Shown here piece after piece: positions 9,829-20,809 of a stretch of DNA of 64,000 bases. Both the position numbers and the translations under genes were made by a program. The DNA comes from Silvanigrella paludirubra (GTDB lineage Bacteria > Bdellovibrionota_B > Oligoflexia > Silvanigrellales > Silvanigrellaceae), in NCBI RefSeq assembly GCF_009208775.1, contig NZ_WFLM01000004.1, positions 310,001-374,000 on the forward strand. The letters are read 5' to 3'. The notes under the pieces were generated by a model. It searched no databases. It was not told where the DNA came from and was given only the letters and a program-made list of their open reading frames with translations. Within the stretch, counting starts at the first letter, position 1; every line of letters starts with the position of its first letter.

Positions 9829-12800
9829 TTACATAGCCCTTCTATATTGACCACCTACAGCATAAAGAGCTTGGGTAATTTCTCCTAATGATGCATGTCT
9901 TGTTGTATGCAAAAGTTCTTCAAACACATTGCCATTTTTTAAAACGGTTTCTTGTAAAGATAGTAATGCTTTTTTACAAGAATTTAAATTTGATTGTTTA
10001 AACTCTTCAAGTCGTTTTAATTGATCATCTTTTTCGTCATAAGATGCTCTTGAAAGTTGAATCTCCATTTTAAAAGCATTTTCATCTTGATTTGGATTTA
10101 AATAGGTATTTACTCCAATGATAGGCAACTGACCAGAGTGCTTTAAGGTTTCATAATAAAGGCTTTCTTCTTGCACTTTCCCTCTTTGGTATTGTGTTTC
10201 CATAGCACCCAAAACACCACCACGACTTGAAATGCGATCAAACTCTGCTAATACAGCTTCTTCTACAATGTCTGTAAGTTGTTCTATAAAGTAACTACCT
10301 TGCATTGGATTTTCATTTTTAAGAACACCATACTCTCTTGCTAAAATTAATTGAATTGCCATGCTCCGGCGTACGCTTTCTTCAGTAGGTGTTGTTATTG
10401 CTTCGTCATAAGCATTTGTATGCAACGAATTGCAATTGTCTGAAAGTGCTAAAAGAGCTTGTAACGTTGTTCGTATATCATTAAAGTTCATTTCTTGTGC
10501 GTGTAAGGAACGTCCACTTGTTTGAATATGGTACTTTAATTTTTGAGAACGATCGTTAGCTTTGTATTTATCTCTTAAGGCAATAGCCCAAATGCGACGA
10601 GCAACTCTCCCAATGACAGAATATTCAGGATCCATTCCGTTGCTAAAGAAGAAGGCTAAGTTTGATGCAAAATCATCAATGTGCATGCCACGGCTTAAAT
10701 AATATTCAACATATGTAAATCCGTTTGCTAAAGTAAAGGCGAGCTGTGTAATAGGATTTGCTCCTGCTTCAGCAATATGATATCCCGAAATACTTACAGA
10801 ATAATAATTTTTTACTTTATGATTCACAAAATATTCTTGAATATCTCCCATCATTTTTAAGGCAAAATCAATTGAAAAAATACAGGTATTTTGAGCTTGA
10901 TCTTCTTTTAAAATGTCCGCTTGAACGGTACCTCTGACTGTTTGCAAAGTATGACTTTTTATTTTTTGATATTCATCTTTTGTTAAGTTAGATCCTTTTT
11001 TCTTTTCTTCTTTTTCAATTTGCTGATCTATCGCCGTATTAAAAAACAAAGCTAATATAATGGGAGCAGGTCCATTTATCGTCATGCTCACGCTTGTATT
11101 TGGATCACATAAATCAAAACCTTTGTACAGTGTTTTCATATCTTCTAAAGTAGCAATGCTGACGCCGCTTTCACCTACTTTTCCATAAATATCTGGTCGT
11201 TTATTTGGTTCGTCACCGTATAGCGTAACACTATCAAAAGCTGTGGAAAGTCGTTTTGCAGGATCATTTTGGGTTAAAAAATGAAAACGATTATTAGTAC
11301 GCGCGGGGCCACCTTCTCCTGCAAATTGTCTTTTAGGATCTTCATCGGAGCGTTTAAATGGGAACACGCCCGCTACAAAAGGAAAAGTGCCTGGTAAATT
11401 TTCATTGCGTAAAAATTTAGTAATTTCTCCATAATCTTCATACTGAGGAACGCTTATTTTTTTTATTTTGAGTCCTGACAATGAAGTCGTATATGTTTTT
11501 ACCTCATATTTTTTATCACGAACTTCATATTTAAAAGCGTCGCCTTCATAATTTTCTTTAACAGAAGGCCATGATTTTAAATCATTTGCAATTTGTTTTG
11601 GAAGGAATTCCCAGTATTTCTTTGTTTCATTCTGAATTTTATCTTTTATATTTGAATCTGTTAAAATTTGATGAGATTTTTCTAATGCATAAATGTTTGT
11701 TGCTGTTTTAATGAATTCTTTTGTTTCTTTATGATACTCTTTAATTGTTGTCGCAATTTCCGTTAAATAATTAGTTCTATTTTGTGCTATAATAGGTGAA
11801 ATATTTGTTGATTTTTTAGAAGTTTGAATTTGAACTCGTTCTTGCCATGAAACATTTTCAGATTTTTCTTCTAATATTTTTAGAAGTTCTCTGTATAAAG
11901 CATTTACACCATCATCATTAAATTTAGATGCAATGGTTCCAAAAACTGGGTATTGATCTTCAGGAATGTTTTTATTTCCTGCAAAACGACTGCGGCGAAT
12001 TGTTGTTCTAACATCGCGGAAAGCATCTTCGGAACCACGGCGATCAAATTTATTAATTGCAATTAAATCGGCAAAATCGAGCATATCAATTTTTTCAAGT
12101 TGTGTTGGTGCCCCAAATTCACTTGTCATGACATATAAACTTAAATCAGAAACATCTAATATTCCTGTATCACCTTGCCCAATTCCACTTGTCTCCACAA
12201 TGATGAGATCGAATCCGGCTTCTCTTGCTAAACAAAGAGCTTCTTTTGTAACAGAAGATAACTCACTTTTGCTTCCACGAGTTGCAAAACTATGCATAAA
12301 TACATTGGCATGATTTATTGCATTCATGCGAATGCGATCACCCAGCAATGCGCCCCCTGTTTTTCTTTTAGAAGGATCCACACTAAAAATACAAATTTTT
12401 CTTTCAGGATATTCAAAGGTAAAACGACGGATTAATTCATCTGTTAAGCTACTTTTTCCTGCTCCTCCTGTTCCTGTTACCCCAAGAACAAGAGGAGGTT
12501 TTTTAATTTCTTTTAAATCTTTTGATCTTTTTCCGGATTCAATTTGTTTCTTTATTTCACTGGGGAGTTCATGAATATTATTTTCAATTATTGTTAATGC
12601 TCTTGCAAATCTTAAATGATCGAGAGCCGATATTTTGCGATTTTCCATTTCAATAGGCCATTTATCTAAAGGAAAATCCGATTTTTCAAGCATGTCGCAT
12701 ATCATACCTTCTAGACCCATGCGAAAACCATCTTCGGTAGAATAAATGCGTGTGATCCCAAATTGATGCAATTCATCAATTTCTTTTGGAACAATTACAC

Positions 12801-13107
12801 CACCGCCACCACCAAATATTTTTAGATCGGGTCTTCCATTTTTATCAAGCATTTCTCTCATGTATTTAAAATATTCTAAATGACCTCCCTGATAGGAACT
12901 GACAGAGATTGCTTGAGCATCTTCTTCAATAGCTGCTTGTACAACTTCGCTAACACTGCGGTTGTGGCCAAGATGAATTACTTCTGCTCCGCCTTGTTGC
13001 AATAGTCTCCGAATAATATTGATACTTGCATCATGACCATCAAATAATGCTGTTGCTGTTACGAATCTCACTTTATTTTTTAGTTTATATTTAAAACTTG
13101 TTTCCAT
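9829..13107 (-). CDS. icmF: Fused isobutyryl-CoA mutase IcmF
   Basis: This adenosylcobalamin-dependent acyl-CoA mutase interconverts isobutyryl-CoA and n-butyryl-CoA and carries its own G-protein chaperone. In order it has a B12-binding domain (base-off motif with D23-G-H25), a MeaB-type GTPase (P-loop GTGGAGKS ending at K218-S219), a linker, and the large mutase domain (about 530-1092; [15 protein letters not shown], then [11 protein letters not shown]). Total length is about 1092 aa, normal for IcmF. I chose ATG 13107 because AGAGGAAA stands 7 bp before it. An in-frame ATG 10 codons earlier (13137) has no comparable site. Some family members prefer related substrates such as pivalyl-CoA, which sequence alone does not settle. 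Confidence 0.93.
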   Translation of the reverse strand: METSFKYKLKNKVRFVTATALFDGHDASINIIRRLLQQGGAEVIHLGHNRSVSEVVQAAIEEDAQAISVSSYQGGHLEYFKYMREMLDKNGRPDLKIFGGGGGVIVPKEIDELHQFGITRIYSTEDGFRMGLEGMICDMLEKSDFPLDKWPIEMENRKISALDHLRFARALTIIENNIHELPSEIKKQIESGKRSKDLKEIKKPPLVLGVTGTGGAGKSSLTDELIRRFTFEYPERKICIFSVDPSKRKTGGALLGDRIRMNAINHANVFMHSFATRGSKSELSSVTKEALCLAREAGFDLIIVETSGIGQGDTGILDVSDLSLYVMTSEFGAPTQLEKIDMLDFADLIAINKFDRRGSEDAFRDVRTTIRRSRFAGNKNIPEDQYPVFGTIASKFNDDGVNALYRELLKILEEKSENVSWQERVQIQTSKKSTNISPIIAQNRTNYLTEIATTIKEYHKETKEFIKTATNIYALEKSHQILTDSNIKDKIQNETKKYWEFLPKQIANDLKSWPSVKENYEGDAFKYEVRDKKYEVKTYTTSLSGLKIKKISVPQYEDYGEITKFLRNENLPGTFPFVAGVFPFKRSDEDPKRQFAGEGGPARTNNRFHFLTQNDPAKRLSTAFDSVTLYGDEPNKRPDIYGKVGESGVSIATLEDMKTLYKGFDLCDPNTSVSMTINGPAPIILALFFNTAIDQQIEKEEKKKGSNLTKDEYQKIKSHTLQTVRGTVQADILKEDQAQNTCIFSIDFALKMMGDIQEYFVNHKVKNYYSVSISGYHIAEAGANPITQLAFTLANGFTYVEYYLSRGMHIDDFASNLAFFFSNGMDPEYSVIGRVARRIWAIALRDKYKANDRSQKLKYHIQTSGRSLHAQEMNFNDIRTTLQALLALSDNCNSLHTNAYDEAITTPTEESVRRSMAIQLILAREYGVLKNENPMQGSYFIEQLTDIVEEAVLAEFDRISSRGGVLGAMETQYQRGKVQEESLYYETLKHSGQLPIIGVNTYLNPNQDENAFKMEIQLSRASYDEKDDQLKRLEEFKQSNLNSCKKALLSLQETVLKNGNVFEELLHTTRHASLGEITQALYAVGGQYRRAM

Positions 13108-13213
13108 AGCTTTATTTCCTCTATAGTAATCAAACATGCCTTAAAAGCATATGAGCGTGTCTTAAAGTAGCATAAATTGATTTAAGTTATAATAAATATG
13201 GAGAAAACACAAA

Positions 13214-14764
13214 ATGTGGCCTCTTACCGCTAATGAAATTTATCAAGTAATTACAAAAGATTCAAAAAAAAGAAATGATTTCGAAAATATAATTATAGAT
13301 GGTGTTTGTTTAGATAGTAGAAAAGTAAAACCACAACTATTATTCGTCGCCATTGAAGGGGAACGTTTTGATGCACACTCTTTTTTAGAGGATTGTTTTT
13401 CAAAAGGAACACAGGTTGCCCTTGTAAATAAAAATTCGAGTTATTTAAATAATCTGTCTATTGAAAATAGAAAAAAATGTATCGAAGTTGAAAATGTTCT
13501 TGATAAATTTAGAGAGTTTGCAAAATTTATGCGTTCTCGTTTTTCATTTCCTGTAATAGGGGTTGCGGGAAGTAACGGAAAAACAACAACAAAAGAAATG
13601 CTTGCCAGTTTATTAGGTGGAAATCAATTTAAGGTAACGAAAACAGAAAAAAGTGAAAATGGTTTTTTGGGTATGGCTGTTACTTTGTGCCAACAAGAGC
13701 ATAATAAAATAAATCCACCAAATGCTTTAGTATTGGAAATTGGAATAGATGATATTGGAGCTATGGAGCAACATGTTGCTTTAGGTACTCCCGATGTTTC
13801 TATAATAACTGCTTTAGGACCTGAACATTTAGAACATTTAATCAATTGGGAAACGGCTGCAAAAGAAGAACTTATTATCTTTCAAAATCCAAATACAAAA
13901 AGAGTTTGGCAATTTGAAGATGATAAAATATTACAAGCTTTTGAAGAAAATTTAAAATCGAAAAAGCTAGGTTCAAATCATTTTATGAATACTGAAAATG
14001 ATTTTGTTGTTATTGAAAAAAACAAACTGAAAACAATTTTCATTGATAAAGAAAGTTTATTAGAACATATTTCTCAAATTATTGTCTGGCAAGTACCTGA
14101 AGAATCTAGTACAGAAAGTGATATTATATTTGAAATTTTTTCTAATATAAATACCCTAAAATTAAATGGAAATATTAAATTCAATGTTCCTTTGCCCGGA
14201 AAACATAATGCTGCAAATTTTGCTTTAGCCTTTGCAACTGCTATAATGCAAAATAGAAGTTTGAACGAAATTGTTTCGGGCTGGTCGCAATTCGTTTCAC
14301 CACCCATGCGTTCAAGAGTAACAACATTAAAAAATGGAATCATTTTATTTAATGACTGTTACAACTCGAGTCCAATGAGTTTAGAGGCAGCATTACAATC
14401 AATTGAAAATAAGGAATGGAAAGAAAAAAATAAGGTAGTTATTTTAGGTGACATGCTTGATCTCGGCGGCGAGTCAAAATACTGGCATGAGAAAGTGTTC
14501 AACTCGCTAAAAAATATCCAGAACGCCTACTTGTGCCTTTATGGATCCGCCATGTATGATTGTTATAAGTTACTTAAAGAAAAAGAAGATACGTTAATAT
14601 CGAATAATAATACTAGGCTTTTCTGGCGTGCCGCTGATGAAGAGCCTAGTCAGTTTCTAACTGATATTGATGTGAACTTTTCTGATTATGTTATTTTGGT
14701 TAAAGGCAGCCGAGGAATGAAACTTGATAGAGTGGTTAAATCTATTGAGGAGAAATATTGTTGA
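13214..14764 (+). CDS. murF: UDP-N-acetylmuramoyl-tripeptide--D-alanyl-D-alanine ligase MurF
   Basis: This cytoplasmic Mur ligase adds D-Ala-D-Ala to the UDP-MurNAc-tripeptide using ATP, the last soluble step of the peptidoglycan precursor. At 516 aa it has the three Mur domains: an N-terminal UDP-binding part (DGVCLDSRKV), a central ATPase with P-loop G119-SNGK123-TT, and a C-terminal domain (NDCYNSSPMSLEAAL, LGDMLDLG). It is divergent from icmF across a 106-bp gap and carries GGAG upstream of its ATG. ftsI follows one small gene later, so this is a small murein-synthesis neighbourhood. Confidence 0.95.
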   Translation: MWPLTANEIYQVITKDSKKRNDFENIIIDGVCLDSRKVKPQLLFVAIEGERFDAHSFLEDCFSKGTQVALVNKNSSYLNNLSIENRKKCIEVENVLDKFREFAKFMRSRFSFPVIGVAGSNGKTTTKEMLASLLGGNQFKVTKTEKSENGFLGMAVTLCQQEHNKINPPNALVLEIGIDDIGAMEQHVALGTPDVSIITALGPEHLEHLINWETAAKEELIIFQNPNTKRVWQFEDDKILQAFEENLKSKKLGSNHFMNTENDFVVIEKNKLKTIFIDKESLLEHISQIIVWQVPEESSTESDIIFEIFSNINTLKLNGNIKFNVPLPGKHNAANFALAFATAIMQNRSLNEIVSGWSQFVSPPMRSRVTTLKNGIILFNDCYNSSPMSLEAALQSIENKEWKEKNKVVILGDMLDLGGESKYWHEKVFNSLKNIQNAYLCLYGSAMYDCYKLLKEKEDTLISNNNTRLFWRAADEEPSQFLTDIDVNFSDYVILVKGSRGMKLDRVVKSIEEKYC

Positions 14765-14816
14765 GTTAGCAACACTCGGTAATATGAGCAATTTTGAAAT
14801 TCGGGAGGTGTATACT

Positions 14817-15101
14817 ATGCGACCTGAAGTACTTCAAAATGAACTATTAAAAATCCTTGAAAACTCTTTTGTCGATCGCCACTCTGATCCCAAGGATGAT
14901 GTAGTTCTCTCATTGAATGAGGATCAGATGTTTAAACTTTGGAATATTTTAGGAGAAGAGCTTGGGATCGATCTTTCGTTAGCTACAGAGGATCAAAGAA
15001 AACTTTTATTTGATGCCTGTGATAACGGGAAACATATCGCCGCTCGGGATTTTAGTTCATTATTATGGTTAGTTTATTATAGTGATGCTGCATATCAATA
15101 A
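14817..15101 (+). CDS. Conserved-looking small protein of unknown function
   Basis: This 94-aa soluble, acidic, mostly helical protein has no signal peptide or membrane segment. The frame is open further upstream into murF, but GGGAGGT stands about 8 bp before ATG 14817, which I take as the start; this leaves 52 bp after the murF stop. I do not recognise a domain. The strong Shine-Dalgarno site and the terminator immediately after its stop support it as a real gene. Confidence 0.7.
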   Translation: MRPEVLQNELLKILENSFVDRHSDPKDDVVLSLNEDQMFKLWNILGEELGIDLSLATEDQRKLLFDACDNGKHIAARDFSSLLWLVYYSDAAYQ

Positions 15102-15147
15102 AAAAAAGCAATAAAAATCATTTAAAATGAATTATTGCTTTTTTTTG
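15100..15147 (+). terminator. Rho-independent terminator
   Basis: An A-run leads into the stem GCAATA, paired with TATTGC, with further AT pairing inside (ATCATTT with AAATGA). It is followed by eight T residues. It directly follows the stop of the 94-aa gene and would end the murF transcript. Confidence 0.85.
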
Positions 15148-15472
15148 TATCTAAAAATTTTTCTTTTCTAAAAACTTAAAAACCTATCGCTTCAATGCCT
15201 CTCAGTATAAATAGGATTCATTTAAAATTGAAAATGCCAAAGGCTTGAGTTACATCTTAATTGTGTTTTAAGAAATTTTCTTTGTATCAACTTATTGTCT
15301 GATATTTAGTTAAATTTCAAAGGGAAACAAGGTTTTTTAAGTAAATAGAATTAAATCATATTTATTTCTTTGTTTTCTTTTTTTGGTTAAAAGCACATTT
15401 AAAAAAAAATGAAAATGTTCCTAATAAATTTCAAGCAAAAACTAAAATAGTTTAAATTTTGAAAGAATAAGT
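15148..15472. other. Non-coding gap upstream of ftsI
   Basis: These 325 bp are AT-rich. I see no open frame with a ribosome-binding site and no strong hairpin. They presumably hold the ftsI promoter. Confidence 0.5.
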
Positions 15473-17284
15473 ATGAAAAACTATAAGAATAAAACATCAT
15501 TTATACAAAAAGCAAAAAATTATTTTAATCCTAAATTAATACAAGTTGAATTTAATTATAGAAAAAGAGCATTCATCATGAGTGCCATTTTTTTTGCAGC
15601 ACTATTTTTAATTTTAATGAGATACGCCTATTTAACTGTTCTTCCTACAGATTTAAGAACAAAATTACTAGCCACTGGTTCGAGGCAATTTGAAACCAGT
15701 GTTACGTTATCAAAACCGCGAGCAACCATTACCGATAGAAATGGAAAGGTTCTTGCAGTGAGTGTTTCCAGTACCAGTTTATTTATTTTGACTCGTAAAA
15801 TGCCTAAAGACGAAGAAACGCTTAGAAAAGTAGCAAAACAAATTAAAGTACCATACCAAGACTTAGAAGCGTTAAAAAAAGAAAAAAAGAATTTTGTTTG
15901 GCTTAGAAGACAAATGACTCAAACCGAACTAAATGAAATCGGTTCTATTAAAAAATGGAAAAACTTTTTAGACACCGTTGAAGAACCAAAACGTATTTAT
16001 CCCGAAAAAGATGTCGCCGCCCAATTGATCGGATTTGTCGGAGCAGATGGAAGTGGCCTTGAAGGCGTTGAAAAAATTTATAACACCCGTCTTACTGAAA
16101 AACCAACAAAAGTAGACGCTCGTCGCGATGCCCGCGGCCGTGTTGTGATTGATACGCCAAACGATGCTTCTAAACCTTCTCAAAATCTCCCAAATTTAAG
16201 ATTGTCTATCGATCTTTCTATTCAACAATTTGCACAAAATGCACTGCGTGATGGGGCCATAAAGTCAAAAGCAAAAGGCGGAAGTGCGGTTGTGATCGAT
16301 GTTACTTCTGGTGAATTGTTAGCTATTGCAAGTTATCCTACGTATGACTTAAATAATCCACCAAATAATGATCCCGATGCACGCCGTTTTCGTCCTGTAA
16401 TGGATGCCATTGAACTTGGTTCTGCTTCTAAACCAATGTGGATCGCCAAAGCTCTTGACCTTGGTATTATTACTCCAAACACCATGTTCGATGTCCGTGG
16501 CGGGAAAATGTTTTTGCCAGGTGGAAAAATTCGCGATGACCACCCTGTAGATCATAGCTTAGATACACAAGGTGTTCTTAGATACTCCAGTAACGTAGGA
16601 ATGTATCAAATCTCTCTAAAAGCAGGACGTGAAAAATTATATGAATCTCTTATGAAAGTCGGATTTGGCCGCTCACCAGGAACGGGATTCCCAGGAGAAT
16701 GGAAAGGACGTATTCATAAGCCAGAAAACTGGAGTGAAATGCGTTTTGCAAATATGTCCTTTGGACAAGGTTACGCCATTTCTGCTCTACAACTTGCACA
16801 TGCCGTCTCTATTATGGCAGGTGGCGGACAAGATCGTGGTGTTAACTTAATTGCAAAAGACAAAGAAGCAGAAAAGAATTTTGTGGGACCACCTATTCAA
16901 TTTATTTCTAAAGAAACAAGTAAATTGGTTTCTAATATGATGGGTAAAGTAATTGAAGAAAGTAACGCAGGAAGAATTCCTGGTGTTTATGTTGGTGGCA
17001 AAACAGGTACAGCACAAATTTGGTCCAATAAAGATAAAGCTTATTCAGAAAGAACTGCTGTTTATCAAGGAATTATTCCAGCAAATAATCCAAAACTTGC
17101 TATTATTGTTGTGCTCGATGAAGTAAGAGTGCGACCCGCTTATGGAGCCATGCTCGCTGGCCCTGTGTTTAGTCAAATTGGGAGAAGAACGGTCGACTAC
17201 TTAAATTCACAAGGTGTGTTTAGCGTTGAACCTTTTGCCAACGCTTATCTTTCAAAAACCGAAGATAAAACCCCTTTACAATAA
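15473..17284 (+). CDS. ftsI: Peptidoglycan D,D-transpeptidase FtsI (class B PBP)
   Basis: This septal class B penicillin-binding protein cross-links peptidoglycan in the periplasm during division. At 603 aa it has a short cytoplasmic N-terminus, one TM segment (about 33-54), a pedestal/dimerisation domain (about 75-230) and a transpeptidase domain. The catalytic motifs are S317-A-S-K320, S372-S-N374 and K510-T-G512. The next feature is tRNA-Arg, 77 bp downstream. Codon use is less AT-extreme than in the island beyond the tRNA, as expected for a core gene. Confidence 0.93.
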   Translation: MKNYKNKTSFIQKAKNYFNPKLIQVEFNYRKRAFIMSAIFFAALFLILMRYAYLTVLPTDLRTKLLATGSRQFETSVTLSKPRATITDRNGKVLAVSVSSTSLFILTRKMPKDEETLRKVAKQIKVPYQDLEALKKEKKNFVWLRRQMTQTELNEIGSIKKWKNFLDTVEEPKRIYPEKDVAAQLIGFVGADGSGLEGVEKIYNTRLTEKPTKVDARRDARGRVVIDTPNDASKPSQNLPNLRLSIDLSIQQFAQNALRDGAIKSKAKGGSAVVIDVTSGELLAIASYPTYDLNNPPNNDPDARRFRPVMDAIELGSASKPMWIAKALDLGIITPNTMFDVRGGKMFLPGGKIRDDHPVDHSLDTQGVLRYSSNVGMYQISLKAGREKLYESLMKVGFGRSPGTGFPGEWKGRIHKPENWSEMRFANMSFGQGYAISALQLAHAVSIMAGGGQDRGVNLIAKDKEAEKNFVGPPIQFISKETSKLVSNMMGKVIEESNAGRIPGVYVGGKTGTAQIWSNKDKAYSERTAVYQGIIPANNPKLAIIVVLDEVRVRPAYGAMLAGPVFSQIGRRTVDYLNSQGVFSVEPFANAYLSKTEDKTPLQ

Positions 17285-17361
17285 CTTGACTTTACAAATT
17301 CTCTGTTGCAAGGCTAATGTGCCACAATCCACTTAGTAAGATTTGCAAATTCTTTATCTAA

Positions 17362-17436
17362 GGACCCATAGTGAAGTGGATATCACGTAGGCCTCCGAAG
17401 CCTGAAGCGCAAGTTCGATTCTTGCTGGGTCCGCCA
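17362..17436 (+). tRNA. tRNA-Arg (anticodon CCG)
   Basis: It folds as a complete cloverleaf. The acceptor is GGACCCA with TGGGTCC, the D stem is GTG/CAC, and the anticodon stem TAGGC/GCCTG encloses the loop CTCCGAA. The T stem GCAAG/CTTGC encloses TTCGATT. The discriminator base is G and CCA is encoded. The anticodon CCG reads CGG (Arg). Its 3' half from the T arm onward is duplicated downstream, so this is the integration target of the island. Confidence 0.95.
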
Positions 17437-17715
17437 TCTACTTCTCCATATAAAATAAGCATTCAAGACTCCCCGCAAGATAGTCCCAATTGATTGTCCC
17501 AATTTTTGGTTGGGACACAATATATAATTCATGCAAAAATTGATGAAGAATTAATTTTTAATTATATAATTTCAATTGGTAGATAGTATGCAATCCCTTT
17601 GGGAAATAATTTAATCCCTAATCTTTTACATTTCTCTTGAACACTATCTTCATCATATCTACTAGTTATTAATACTGAATTATCTTTTAAATTGAATTTA
17701 CAAATAATATCAATA
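17412..17715. repeat. Direct repeat, site A: tRNA 3' end plus element arm
   Basis: These 304 bp recur at 36243-36546 with about 7 mismatches by eye. The repeat begins with the tRNA T-arm core AGTTCGATTCTTGCTGG and the acceptor 3' strand, then runs through 125 bp of spacer and the last 154 bp of the histidine kinase gene. Together with sites B and C it marks attachment-type junctions of elements inserted at tRNA-Arg. Confidence 0.9.
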
Positions 17716-19322
17716 CCAGTTAGATTATAGCCAATAAGTTCATTATCTAGAAAAAAATATATTTTATCAGATTGATTTTTATGAAAATTTTCATAAAAAT
17801 CAATTAATTTTTCAGGGCTTTTGAAATGTAAAATATTTATTTTGTCATTTGAATTTATTATAGAATTTAATTTATGATTCATTACATCATGAATTGATTG
17901 ATCATCATCAAGTATTAAAAGTGAGCTATTTTTTTGTATTTGAATTTTTTTGGGAATCCAATGTGGAAGTTCTGATGTTTTCAAATTAATTTCAATAATA
18001 GTACCTTCGTTTATTTTTGAAGATATTTTTAAATCTCCTCCCCAAGATTTTATGAATTTTATAGAACTTGATAAACCAATTCCTGTGCCTTTAGCTTTAG
18101 TGCTTATTCCTCCAATTATAACTTTTTGAAGTATTTCGTCTGGAATTCCGCATCCATCATCTATAATTTTTAGTTCAATAAAAAATTCATTAGATAATAA
18201 TGAAATTATAATATTTCCTGAATTTGAAATTGACTCAACTGAGTTATTAATTAAATTTGAAATAACAGACTGAAATTGTGTGCTATTAACTTCAGAATTA
18301 GCCAAAAAAGAATTTGAATCTATTTGTGTTATAAATTTAATATTTTTATTTGAGAATTGAACTCTTTTCTCTGAAACAATTTTTTCAACTAATAAAGAAA
18401 TAATCTCTTTAGAAATTAAATTATTATTTGCTTTTTTATTTAATTTATGAATTAAATTATTTGCAATATCATCAATTCTTTCTGTAGCATTTCTAATAAA
18501 GACTCTTTCTTCTTCTGGAAGCGTGGATATTTTTTTTAAATAAATATTTAATACAGAAAGTGGTGAACGAATATCATGTACTACCTGTGAAGCTACTTTT
18601 GCAATTGCTTCAGACTCTGTTTTTTGAACAAGTTGTTTCTGAGAATATAAAATATTTTCAGCCATTTTAGAAACATTTAAATTTAGTTTTTCAATCTCTA
18701 TAAAACTAGTTCTTATTGGAAGCATACCTTTAGCGATGTCTTCAATTGAAAAATTTTGTAATATATTAGAAATATTCTGAACAGGTTCTCCAAAATATTT
18801 ACTCATGATATTCACGAAAAATGCTAGAATTATTGAAATAAAAATAACAATAAAAATAATTATATATATTGAATTAACTAGAACTTCCTTTATGGATGCA
18901 TAAGAGAAATTTGTAGTTATTGTAGAAGCTATCTGGGATTTATTTTCATCAAAATAAATATTTGTCTTAATAAAACCAATATCATGTAAAATTGAATTTT
19001 CAAAACTGCATATAACATTTCCTGAGGAATCTATAACTTGAAGAGATTCTAACCTTCCTGAATCAAAAAATAATTTACATTTTCTAAATAATTCAGAATA
19101 TAGTCCTGTTAAAATATCATTTCTGATGGAGTCTGTAAAAAGATTTTGTGAAAAAATTATATTTTTTTTAAATGAAGTATCGAGAGAATGTTTTACAATA
19201 AAAAAAGTAGCAAGTGAATAGACTAAAAATGTAATAATAAAAATTGAAAAAGCAAGAATAAAAATTGAGTTTTTAAAACTAAGATTTTTAAAACTTCTCT
19301 TTATTTCCAATGAACTTTCCAT
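17562..19322 (-). CDS. Membrane hybrid histidine kinase with C-terminal receiver
   Basis: This 586-aa inner-membrane sensor has TM1 at about 18-39, a small periplasmic domain (about 40-143) and TM2 at about 145-168. A HAMP-like region and a HisKA helix with phosphoacceptor H249 (VVHDIRSPLS) follow. The HATPase domain has an N box (NLINNSVES) and G boxes (DDGCGIP, GTGIGLS). The C-terminal receiver (about 463-586) has the acidic triad LDDDQS, phosphoacceptor D526, a conserved Ser/Thr (ITS) and a Lys (FPKG). No DNA-binding partner is adjacent. It is the last gene of an operon and overlaps the peptide-binding protein gene by 22 bp, suggesting the binding protein presents a ligand to this sensor (inference). 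Its 3' 154 bp lie inside the site A repeat. Confidence 0.9.
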   Translation of the reverse strand: MESSLEIKRSFKNLSFKNSIFILAFSIFIITFLVYSLATFFIVKHSLDTSFKKNIIFSQNLFTDSIRNDILTGLYSELFRKCKLFFDSGRLESLQVIDSSGNVICSFENSILHDIGFIKTNIYFDENKSQIASTITTNFSYASIKEVLVNSIYIIIFIVIFISIILAFFVNIMSKYFGEPVQNISNILQNFSIEDIAKGMLPIRTSFIEIEKLNLNVSKMAENILYSQKQLVQKTESEAIAKVASQVVHDIRSPLSVLNIYLKKISTLPEEERVFIRNATERIDDIANNLIHKLNKKANNNLISKEIISLLVEKIVSEKRVQFSNKNIKFITQIDSNSFLANSEVNSTQFQSVISNLINNSVESISNSGNIIISLLSNEFFIELKIIDDGCGIPDEILQKVIIGGISTKAKGTGIGLSSSIKFIKSWGGDLKISSKINEGTIIEINLKTSELPHWIPKKIQIQKNSSLLILDDDQSIHDVMNHKLNSIINSNDKINILHFKSPEKLIDFYENFHKNQSDKIYFFLDNELIGYNLTGIDIICKFNLKDNSVLITSRYDEDSVQEKCKRLGIKLFPKGIAYYLPIEII

Positions 19323-20809
19323 AATTCACTCTCATAAATAAATCTCGACTCAGGTATATTAAGATTTTTTCTCTTAATAATAGAGATATTTGTTTGAAAT
19401 AGTGGCACAAAATAATATTCTTCTTCAAAATTCTTAAATGTAGTTGAATAGTTTTTTAGTCGCTCCATGGGATCTTCTGTAAATCGAATTTTTTCTAATT
19501 CTTTAAATAAATTTTCCGATGGAATATTTCCAAATTTAAGAAAAGTATCATTTCTTAAAGGATCTAAATAACCGTCTGGATCAGGAAAATTTCCCATATA
19601 TCCAGCAATTAATAAATCATATTGATTCTTATTTATTTCATCCACAAAATCTGTAGCAACAATTTGCCAATTTATTTTTACTCCAATACTTGCAAAAGTT
19701 TTTTCAAATTTATCAATCATTTTAATATTTAAATAACCTTTTTGAACTAAGATATTTAGTTTTTTATTTTTTAAAATATTTAAGTTTTTATAATCAATAT
19801 TTTCATGATTTATTGTTTTATAGTAGCTTATTGGTAATATTCCTTTTGGAAAAAAACTTGGATTAAATTTATAAAATTTTGAAAAATCTTGTTCAGTTTT
19901 AAAAGGTTTTTGAACTAATTTTACTAATTCTTTTCTAAGTATTTTATTTTTAAAAATATTTTTATCTAAGTTAAAAAACATATGAGTAAACGATAATGAG
20001 CTTATGTGCTTTAATTCAAAATCTTTAGGTAATTCTATGTTTTCTAATTCACCTCTTGGTAATCCGACTAAAATATCAATATTATTATCTATTATTAGTT
20101 TATTTAATTCATTATTATTATTTAATTTAAAAATAGTAATATTATTAATAATTGGCTGAACGTTAGAGTATTGAATATTCTTATTCAATTCAATTTTATT
20201 TTTATTAAAAAATTTTGCATAAAAAGGTCCAGATCCTATAAAAGTTAAATTTGATTTATTTTCTTTTATAATTGAAAAAGAAGAGATACTTAATATATAA
20301 ATAAATGGAGGATAAGCTTTCCTTAAGTTGAATTGGATAGTGTTTTTATCTATAATTGTTATGCTAGGATGTATTTCACCATGATTCAAATTTTTTGAAA
20401 TACTAAATATTTTTGATAAGTAACTTGCTGTTATTGAGTCTGAATTTGGCCAAAAATGTCTTGATATACTCCATGCAACATCTCTTGAAGTTATATTATT
20501 TCCATCTTGAAATTTGGAATATTTATTTAAATGAAATGTATATGTTTTGTTATTATTTGAAAGAACCCATTTATTAGCTAAATCTCCGATTAATGATCCA
20601 TTTTCATCTATTCTAATTAAAGTCTGAAAAAGGCATTGTGTTAAAATAAAATGTTGAAAATTCCATGATTTTATAGGGTCTAGTGTCTCTGGAAATTGGA
20701 TTAAAGCAACATTTACATTATTACTTTGTTCTCTATTTTTTTCTGATTTTGCAAAAGAATAGTAATGAGTATTTATTAATATTAATATTATTATTAAAAT
20801 GTACTTCAC
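19301..20809 (-). CDS. Extracellular solute-binding protein family 5 (OppA-like)
   Basis: This 502-aa periplasmic protein has a signal peptide of about 20 residues ending near SFAKS. The rest matches the SBP_bac_5 peptide/nickel-binding layout, including ETLDPIKSWNFQHFILTQCL, a LIGDLANKW block and the pattern SRDVAWSISR. The family normally delivers oligopeptides to an ABC permease, but no permease or ATPase gene is nearby. The start overlaps the upstream dehydratase stop by 4 bp, and its 3' end overlaps the kinase by 22 bp. I infer a role as a periplasmic peptide receptor feeding the kinase. Transport with a permease encoded elsewhere is the alternative. Confidence 0.85.
   Translation of the reverse strand: MKYILIIILILINTHYYSFAKSEKNREQSNNVNVALIQFPETLDPIKSWNFQHFILTQCLFQTLIRIDENGSLIGDLANKWVLSNNNKTYTFHLNKYSKFQDGNNITSRDVAWSISRHFWPNSDSITASYLSKIFSISKNLNHGEIHPSITIIDKNTIQFNLRKAYPPFIYILSISSFSIIKENKSNLTFIGSGPFYAKFFNKNKIELNKNIQYSNVQPIINNITIFKLNNNNELNKLIIDNNIDILVGLPRGELENIELPKDFELKHISSLSFTHMFFNLDKNIFKNKILRKELVKLVQKPFKTEQDFSKFYKFNPSFFPKGILPISYYKTINHENIDYKNLNILKNKKLNILVQKGYLNIKMIDKFEKTFASIGVKINWQIVATDFVDEINKNQYDLLIAGYMGNFPDPDGYLDPLRNDTFLKFGNIPSENLFKELEKIRFTEDPMERLKNYSTTFKNFEEEYYFVPLFQTNISIIKRKNLNIPESRFIYESELWKVHWK

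Noticed and set aside
9829-13137. Longer start for IcmF at ATG 13137
   Set aside because: No suitable ribosome-binding site, whereas ATG 13107 has AGAGGAAA at 7 bp. The extra residues precede the B12-binding domain without adding to it.
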